DNA from: Castellaniella sp040276085
GTDB taxonomy: Bacteria > Pseudomonadota > Gammaproteobacteria > Burkholderiales > Burkholderiaceae_B
Direction of reading: 5' to 3'
Assembly: GCF_040276085.1 (NCBI RefSeq)
Contig: NZ_JBELOK010000013.1
Span: 1-46,362, forward strand
Length of the DNA: 46,362 nucleotides
The notes under the pieces are model-generated. The model searched no databases, was not told the origin of the DNA, and saw only the letters and a list, made by a program, of their open reading frames with translations. A program made the translations under genes and the position numbers. Within the stretch, counting starts at the first letter, position 1. Each line of letters starts with the position of its first letter. Shown here one piece after another: positions 42,618 to 46,362 of the stretch.

Positions 42618-43350
42618 GCACCATCGGGACAGACAAAATCTGTCCCATCGACAAGCCCCCCATCAGCAGCCCCAGAAACGCGTCGGGTTCCCGGGTGAAT
42701 TCCACCAGAAACCGAAACGTACCGTAGCCCATCAAAAACACGGCACTGATCTGGCCCATGGGGCGGGGCTTGCGGGCAAACCACCACACCAGCGCAAACA
42801 GGGCAAAGCCTTCCAGGCCCATTTCGTACAGTTGCGAAGGATGGCGGGCGATCCCATCCCCGGATCCCGGGAACACCATGCCCCAGGGCAGGTCGGTGGG
42901 CCGGCCCCAGAGTTCGCCGTTAATGAAATTGCCCAGGCGGCCGGCGGCCAGGCCCAGCGGAATCAGCGGCGCAATGAAGTCGCCAATGGCCAATAGCGGC
43001 TGGCCACGCTTGCGGGCAAAAATCAGCATGGCCACAATCACGCCCAGCAAACCGCCGTGAAACGACATGCCGCCTTGCCAGACATAAAAAATCGACAAGG
43101 GGTTGGCCAGGTAGTCGTCAAATTTGTAAAACACCACGTAACCGATGCGCCCGCCCAGCACCACGCCCAACACGCCGTAGAAAATAATGTCTTCGAGATC
43201 CCGCAAGTTGAGTTCACCCGGATGATGCTGGATGCGCCAGCGCCCCAACAGCCAGGCCAGGGCAAACCCCGCCAGATACATCAGGCCATACCAATGGATG
43301 GCCACGGGCCCCAATTGCAGGGCAATCGGGTTGATATGAGGGAAAGGCAT
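42568..43350 (-). CDS. lgt: Prolipoprotein diacylglyceryl transferase Lgt
   Basis: 260-residue inner-membrane enzyme with about seven transmembrane segments. It transfers diacylglyceryl from phosphatidylglycerol to the lipobox cysteine, the first step in maturing lipoproteins such as Pal. Signature: MSFHGGLLGVIVAML and AAGRLGNFINGELWGRPTD (about 135-155). The end overlaps the SIMPL gene by 50 nt on the opposite strand. Confidence 0.97.
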   Translation of the reverse strand: MPFPHINPIALQLGPVAIHWYGLMYLAGFALAWLLGRWRIQHHPGELNLRDLEDIIFYGVLGVVLGGRIGYVVFYKFDDYLANPLSIFYVWQGGMSFHGGLLGVIVAMLIFARKRGQPLLAIGDFIAPLIPLGLAAGRLGNFINGELWGRPTDLPWGMVFPGSGDGIARHPSQLYEMGLEGFALFALVWWFARKPRPMGQISAVFLMGYGTFRFLVEFTREPDAFLGLLMGGLSMGQILSVPMVLIGLWLFLRAAKESSR

Positions 43351-43421
43351 GGACAGGCACCCCGAGGAAACACAATCATGGATAATAACCGTAACGCAGG
43401 TTCAACCAGAGGGTAGCTTTG

Positions 43422-43790
43422 ATGGCAGTGCGGGTGGCGCAAACACATCTCGGTATGCGGCAGATGCTGCTGTTATTGGCTGTGTGCCTCTTTTCCTGGG
43501 GTCCGTCCGCCTGGGCGGATGTTTCCGTGGGCCGGGCGCTGGCCGCACAACGGCAATGTCTGGGGTGCCATCAGGTTAATGCCCGCCGCGTGGGGCCACC
43601 CTTTGCGGCCATTGCCCAGCGTTTTCAGGGCCGTGCGGATGCCGCACCCTATCTGGCGCAGCAAATCCGCCAGGGCAGCAGAGGCCAGTGGGGGGCTATT
43701 CCCATGCCGGCACAAACCCGGGTGTCCAAAACCGATGCCATTCAGCTGGCTCGCTGGATTCTGTCGCTGGCAAACACGGCGCCGCACTGA
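43422..43790 (+). CDS. Class I cytochrome c
   Basis: 122 residues with a signal peptide (about 1-32, AWADV). The heme motif is CLGCH (C46, C49, H50) and the axial Met lies in AIPMPAQ. It is a small periplasmic c551/c552-like electron carrier. The start at 43422 has AGAGGG upstream; an internal ATG (residue 12, before RQMLLLL) is a possible alternative start for the signal peptide. msrA follows after 13 nt. Confidence 0.9.
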   Translation: MAVRVAQTHLGMRQMLLLLAVCLFSWGPSAWADVSVGRALAAQRQCLGCHQVNARRVGPPFAAIAQRFQGRADAAPYLAQQIRQGSRGQWGAIPMPAQTRVSKTDAIQLARWILSLANTAPH

Positions 43791-43803
43791 TCAGGAGTTT
43801 CTT

Positions 43804-44331
43804 ATGCAACAGGCAATTTTTGGTGGCGGCTGCTTCTGGTGCCAGGAGCCCGTGTTTCGTGCCCTGGATGGTGTGCTGGATGTACTGCCCGGCTATTGTG
43901 GCGGCAGCGTGCCTTCTCCCACCTACCAGCAGGTTTGTCAGCAGGATACCGGTCACATCGAGGTCAACCAGATTCAGTTCGATCCTGCCCGCATCAGTTA
44001 TCGCACCTTGCTGGAAGTATTTTTTGGCACCCACGACCCTACCACGCCCAATCGGCAGGGCCATGATGTCGGGCCTCAATATGCCTCAGTGATTTTTTAC
44101 CAGGACGACGCCCAGCATGCAGAGGCCAGGGCGGTGGTGGCCGAAGTCCAGGCCCTTCTGCCAGACCCGGTGTGTACGCAGCTTCGTGCGGCGCAGCCGT
44201 TTTGGCCTGCCGAGTCCTACCATCAGCAGTATTACCAGCAGCACCCCGAGCAAGGCTATTGCCAGGTGGTCATTGCGCCCAAGATGGCGAAGTTCAGGCA
44301 GCGCTACGCCAAGCTGCTCAAGCAGGCCTGA
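43804..44331 (+). CDS. msrA: Peptide methionine sulfoxide reductase MsrA
   Basis: 175 residues with the catalytic motif GGGCFWCQE (C10 nucleophile, C13), HIEVNQIQFDP and the C-terminal PAESYHQQYYQQHPEQGYC. It reduces methionine-S-sulfoxide in the cytosol. Ribosome site AGGAG. The 3' end overlaps the convergent membrane-protein gene by 14 nt. Confidence 0.96.
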   Translation: MQQAIFGGGCFWCQEPVFRALDGVLDVLPGYCGGSVPSPTYQQVCQQDTGHIEVNQIQFDPARISYRTLLEVFFGTHDPTTPNRQGHDVGPQYASVIFYQDDAQHAEARAVVAEVQALLPDPVCTQLRAAQPFWPAESYHQQYYQQHPEQGYCQVVIAPKMAKFRQRYAKLLKQA

Positions 44332-45298
44332 TATTGTCTTGTCTGGCCAGGTGTTGGCCCCACCGGGTGTGTGGTTGCGTCAGGGCAGCCAGCGCGGCCA
44401 GCACCGCCAGCGTCAGCAGGCCGCGCAGCACCAAAATCACCCACACGTTGGCCCCCAGCGTCAAAATAAGCAGGGTGTCTTCTATCAGGGCGTGACACAA
44501 CGACAGCCACGAGAGTGCCAGCAATCGCGTGCGCGCACTGAAGTTCTCGCGTTCTGCAGCATCAATGATCAGTGCCCCTCCATAGGCCAGGCCCAGCAAA
44601 ACCCCCACGGTGGTCAGTGGTGCCGCGCGTTCTTCCAGGCCCGAGAGCTTCAGCACCGGGGTCAGCAAGCGCGTAATCAGGCGCGTGATCTTCAGCCGCT
44701 CCAGCAGATCCAGCAAAATCACCATGCCGATGATGACCAGCAGCACCAGCAGCAGGGATTGCACCGTGGAAAGCAGCCAGGTCAGGACATCGGGCGGGCC
44801 CTGGGTAAGCCCTGCATCCTGTCCCATCCAGGCAAACGACACCGGATCCTGAAGCCAGCCGGCCGCCTGGCAAGTCCAGGTAACGGCTGCGCCATACACA
44901 ATGCCCACGATAATGCGCAGCGTACCGGTTATCCAGGCGCTTGCGCCGGCACGACGCACCACTGACTGTTCGGTGGGTACGTTATGCGCAAACAGCATCA
45001 TGGCACCCAGCGCACTGATCTGGGCTACGTTCATGTCGAGGGTGTCCGACAGCGCGGCCATCGAAGCCATGCCGCCATAGATATTGGTAATGACGGTCGT
45101 GGCCCAGATCAGCCCGGCTTGCGGCGGAAGCCCCAGAAATGCCATGGCGGGTGCCAGAAACTCGCCCACCTGCTGCACCAGGCCCATGCGGTCGGCCGCG
45201 TAGACAATCACCATCACGGGCACCATGATGCGCGCAATGGTCATAAACATGCGTATGCTGCGTTGCCGGATAGTGTTCAGATAAAGAAGGACGTTCAT
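44318..45298 (-). CDS. Gate-domain / nucleoside-recognition membrane protein
   Basis: 326 residues with about eight to nine hydrophobic segments and two gate-like halves (about 20-140 and 185-300): WATTVITNIYGGMASMAAL and VLLGLAYGGALIIDAAER. It resembles YjiG/SpmA-type permease-like proteins, whose substrates are unclear. The start at 45298 begins MNVLLYLNTIRQ; the frame open to 45415 is not supported. Confidence 0.82.
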   Translation of the reverse strand: MNVLLYLNTIRQRSIRMFMTIARIMVPVMVIVYAADRMGLVQQVGEFLAPAMAFLGLPPQAGLIWATTVITNIYGGMASMAALSDTLDMNVAQISALGAMMLFAHNVPTEQSVVRRAGASAWITGTLRIIVGIVYGAAVTWTCQAAGWLQDPVSFAWMGQDAGLTQGPPDVLTWLLSTVQSLLLVLLVIIGMVILLDLLERLKITRLITRLLTPVLKLSGLEERAAPLTTVGVLLGLAYGGALIIDAAERENFSARTRLLALSWLSLCHALIEDTLLILTLGANVWVILVLRGLLTLAVLAALAALTQPHTRWGQHLARQDNIRPA

Positions 45299-45459
45299 GA
45301 CAATGGAGGCAGGCCCAGAGTGGCGCAAGGCGCCGATGTGGGCGACTGTACACCAGAAGCGCAGGCTCAATAACCCTGCTGGGGTGGTTAGGGATTGCCA
45401 GCGCTGGCAGGCCATCTTATCCTGAACGTTTATTGCTGTTCTATCAAAATAGGTTTTAC

Positions 45460-46005
45460 ATGATGCCTGCCGAGGACCTCGACCAGACTGATCAACTTAT
45501 CCTGATGCACCTGCAGCAAGATGGTCGCATCAGCAACCAAGAGCTCGCCCAGCGGGTGGCGCTTTCCCCCAGCCCCTGTCTGCGCCGGGTCAAGCGCCTC
45601 GAAGACCACGGCTACATACAACGTTATGTGGCACTGGCCAGTCCCGAGAAACTTGGTTTGGGTTTGCTTGCCTATATCTCGGTAAGGCTGGATAAATCTT
45701 CTCGTGCCGAGCACCAGGGCATCACCGGCTTTGCCCAGGATGTTCAGGGTTGGCCCGAGGTCATCCAGTGCTACGCGATGTCCGGCGATATGGATTATCT
45801 GCTGCGTGTCCAGGTCGAAGACCTCGCCGCTTTCTCCCGTTTCGCCATGGATACCCTGATGCGCCATCCCTCCGTGGTAGACATCCGCAGCAGCTTCGCT
45901 TTGCAGTCCATCAAAGAAACCACAGAGCTTCCGGTACGCAGTTTGCGCACAACAAAAAAAGCGTGCTATAGTTCGGTCTCTTCGCCGCCGGGCGGTCAGG
46001 GTTAA
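45460..46005 (+). CDS. Lrp/AsnC-family transcriptional regulator
   Basis: 181 residues from ATG 45460 (ATG 45463 is equally possible). The N-terminal HTH is DQTDQLILMHLQQDGRISNQ then ELAQRVALSPSPCLRRVKRL; the C-terminal RAM/effector domain (about 80-165) contains YAMSGDMDYLLRV. Regulators of this family bind amino acids. The last 15-20 residues (Ser/Pro/Gly tail) are beyond the usual family end and coincide with a promoter for the rRNA operon. Confidence 0.92.
   Translation: MMPAEDLDQTDQLILMHLQQDGRISNQELAQRVALSPSPCLRRVKRLEDHGYIQRYVALASPEKLGLGLLAYISVRLDKSSRAEHQGITGFAQDVQGWPEVIQCYAMSGDMDYLLRVQVEDLAAFSRFAMDTLMRHPSVVDIRSSFALQSIKETTELPVRSLRTTKKACYSSVSSPPGGQG
45943..45972 (+). promoter_or_regulatory. 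Promoter candidate inside the Lrp gene 3' end
   Basis: TTGCGC (45943-45948), 18-nt spacer, TATAGT (45967-45972) preceded by TG at 45964-45965 (extended -10), downstream of an A-run. Probably an additional upstream promoter for the rRNA operon. Confidence 0.5.
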
Positions 46006-46130
46006 CCCCGACAACACTGGGTAAAACCAGTGGTTTGGCAAGCCGAAGCGCAGTCATTTGAAGGCAATGGTCTCGATGGTTGTGCGGGGTAAAAAGGCGA
46101 GGCGCCGGTTTCGGCCGGTGGCAGTCTGGC
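46006..46130. other. Upstream leader of the rRNA operon
   Basis: No gene. CACTGG/CCAGTG (about 46015-46032) forms a short hairpin after the Lrp stop, followed by TTTGG, a weak terminator at best. Confidence 0.4.
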
Positions 46131-46159
46131 TTGACGTTAACACTTAAATGTGTTTTAAT
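46131..46159 (+). promoter_or_regulatory. rRNA operon promoter P1
   Basis: TTGACG (46131-46136), 17-nt spacer, TTTAAT (46154-46159), followed by a G/C-rich discriminator (TTCGGGCTCG) as seen in stringently controlled stable-RNA promoters. Confidence 0.65.
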
Positions 46160-46275
46160 TTCGGGCTCGACGAGGGGATGAAGGTTTCCTTGTCAAGGCG
46201 CTGCGAGGCAGTGTTCAAGCGGTTTTGTCACGATGTGGCAAGTTAATAACCGGTTGAGTCACCCACCCCAGCTGC

Positions 46276-46304
46276 TTGACAAGATTAAAAAACTTCTTCA
46301 TAAT
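46276..46304 (+). promoter_or_regulatory. rRNA operon promoter P2
   Basis: TTGACA (46276-46281), 17-nt spacer, CATAAT (46299-46304). A near-consensus promoter close to the expected 16S start beyond the right edge. Confidence 0.8.
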
Positions 46305-46329
46305 CTCGTTTCTCTGCTTCACGCAGATT

Positions 46330-46344
46330 TGTTCTTTAAAAACT
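46330..46344 (+). promoter_or_regulatory. boxA antitermination element of the rRNA leader
   Basis: TGTTCTTTAAAAACT resembles the boxA consensus (TGCTCTTTAACA) recognised by NusB/S10. It indicates that a 16S-23S-5S operon begins just past 46362. Confidence 0.75.
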
Positions 46345-46362
46345 AAACAGCCGATAAGTGTG

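Noticed and set aside
46345..46362. Start of 16S rRNA inside the window
   Set aside because: The visible sequence ends in the leader just after boxA; the 16S 5' sequence has not begun.

Overview
The window is about 46 kb of a Betaproteobacterial chromosome, most likely Alcaligenaceae/Burkholderiales. This rests on gene content and order (groESL with a CIRCE operator, ybgC-tolQRAB-pal-cpoB next to proS, rppH, zapA followed by a 6S RNA, TRAP and TcuA genes) and on a leader typical of a 16S rRNA operon at the right edge. It was read by eye; no database search was run.

Layout, left to right. (1) 1-72: end of an IS3-family element. (2) 106-2232: groES-groEL on the minus strand, with a vegetative promoter overlapped by a perfect HrcA operator. 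(3) 2271-10240: an accessory stretch of mobile-element debris. It holds IS21-like end remnants, a candidate small RNA, a protein of unknown function, an apparently intact RIT element (three overlapping tyrosine recombinases between perfect 28-bp inverted repeats, 3930-7417), a YefM/YoeB-type toxin-antitoxin pair, an IS30 fragment, a 160-bp direct repeat present twice, a potassium-channel gene, and broken cupin and BrnA genes. (4) 10256-11502: a YceI-family protein and an ArsC/Spx-like protein. (5) 11719-19158: a catabolic cluster. A TcuA-like flavoprotein, EtfB, EtfA and a three-part TRAP transporter are read leftward, with a divergent LysR regulator. The electron carrier looks like EtfBA rather than the TcuB partner of the enterobacterial pathway. 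(6) 19232-22107: an SRPBCC protein, decayed remnants of a sigma-54 activator, an ABC permease and a LysR regulator, a GT25 glycosyltransferase and a WrbA-type quinone reductase. (7) 22175-26097: a PRC-barrel protein, ahpC-ahpF behind an OxyR-like site, and a LysE-family exporter. (8) 26311-30993: a BMP/nucleoside-type ABC importer. (9) 30990-38360: a PaaI thioesterase, a copper chaperone, an alpha/beta hydrolase and the tol-pal cluster. (10) 38430-46005: proS, rppH, a coiled-coil gene, zapA, 6S RNA, a SIMPL protein, lgt, a cytochrome c, msrA, a Gate-domain membrane protein and an Lrp/AsnC regulator. (11) 46006-46362: rRNA operon promoters and the boxA leader; the 16S gene itself lies beyond the edge.

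Most of the window is ordinary core genome. The points that deserve follow-up are the RIT element and its symmetric recombinase-site array, the TcuA-EtfBA-TRAP cluster, the structured candidate sRNA at 2924-3040, and the duplicated 160-bp IS-end sequence that joins two broken genes.
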